Source: Niabella sp.
Lineage (GTDB): Bacteria; Bacteroidota; Bacteroidia; Chitinophagales; Chitinophagaceae
Direction of reading: 5' to 3'
Length of the DNA: 64,000 nt
NCBI RefSeq assembly: GCF_030150205.1
Contig: NZ_JASLGT010000004.1
Location: 234,624 to 298,623 of the forward strand
The notes below the pieces were generated by a model. It was not told where the DNA came from, made no database searches, and was given only the letters and a program-made list of their open reading frames with translations. The first letter of the stretch is position 1. Each line of letters starts with the position of its first letter. The translations under genes were made by a program, and so were the position numbers. Of this stretch, positions 63,821 through 64,000 are shown one piece after another.

Positions 63821-64000
63821 ATGGGTAAACTAAAAGAGCTATTCATTAAAGAGAGCCTGCCAGAACTCCGTCATTTACAGAAGCAAAATCCTTCTCAGTT
63901 TAAGCGTGTTCAAATGTTGATTATAACAAAACAGCAGGGGAATATGAGTAAGTATGATTTGGCATTATTGTTAGGCTCCAGTCATAGCTCGATAGGTAAT
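63821..64000 (+). CDS. Probable IS630-type transposase, N-terminal part
   Basis: 60 codons, cut by the window end. The protein begins MGKLKELFIKESLPELRHLQ and continues with FKRVQMLIITKQQG, then MSKYDLALLLGSSHSSIGN, which looks like a helix-turn-helix DNA-binding segment as at the start of IS630-type transposases. The catalytic DDE part and both inverted ends of the element are not visible, so the call rests on a short stretch. Other HTH proteins are possible. Confidence 0.55.
   Translation, partial: MGKLKELFIKESLPELRHLQKQNPSQFKRVQMLIITKQQGNMSKYDLALLLGSSHSSIGN

Noticed and set aside
1..64000. tRNA, rRNA, riboswitch or phage genes
   Set aside because: No cloverleaf or rRNA-like sequence, no recognisable riboswitch core and no phage-type gene was seen on reading through the gaps; a covariance-model search would be needed to exclude small RNAs.

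Overview
The window looks like a chromosomal segment of a Bacteroidota bacterium, most likely of the Chitinophagaceae type. Evidence: five SusC/SusD outer-membrane glycan/peptide importer pairs (the first SusC truncated by the window start), a gldK-gldL-gldM-gldN type IX secretion/gliding operon, atpD-atpC standing apart from other ATP synthase genes with an epsilon subunit of only 84 residues, and several TAnnTTTG-type -7 promoter elements. No tRNA, rRNA or CRISPR array was seen.

Region 1 (1-17047) is a polysaccharide utilisation locus: the end of a SusC, a SusD lipoprotein, two large secreted glycoside-hydrolase-like proteins that overlap by 4 bases, an alpha/beta-hydrolase fused to an SGNH esterase, a GH29 alpha-L-fucosidase, a sialate-O-acetylesterase-type SGNH esterase, a GH88/GH105 unsaturated uronyl hydrolase, a strong terminator, and a convergent secreted beta-helix protein. 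The set fits an acetylated, fucose-bearing, uronic-acid-containing glycan such as a pectin side chain; this target is inferred.

Region 2 (17048-37230) is mostly housekeeping: UPF0173 hydrolase, a small lipoprotein, a GNAT-like protein, an L,D-transpeptidase, atpD/atpC, the gld operon with an outer-membrane barrel gene, a TlpA-like protein, DUF4197, YqgE, a histidine kinase followed by an NlpE-type lipoprotein, a metzincin-like protease without signal peptide, and endonuclease III. Its gaps carry dispersed repeats: exact 7-base-period TCAGNNN/CTGANNN arrays, often joined to a longer conserved module, plus REP-like palindromes.

Region 3 (37231-47570) has two tandem SusC/SusD pairs whose SusC start regions are related, closed by a long bidirectional terminator. 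Region 4 (47588-50596) is a minus-strand housekeeping group: M42 peptidase, queE, folD.

Region 5 (50597-64000) is visibly more AT-rich and looks accessory: SusC/SusD plus a small lipoprotein, an unknown exported protein, an M57-type (HEIGH) zinc metallopeptidase lipoprotein, another SusC/SusD pair, and the start of a probable IS630-type transposase cut by the window end. The M57 gene and the second SusC of this region share a long, nearly duplicated leader, and a weaker version precedes the first SusC, suggesting co-regulation, possibly for protein or peptide use.
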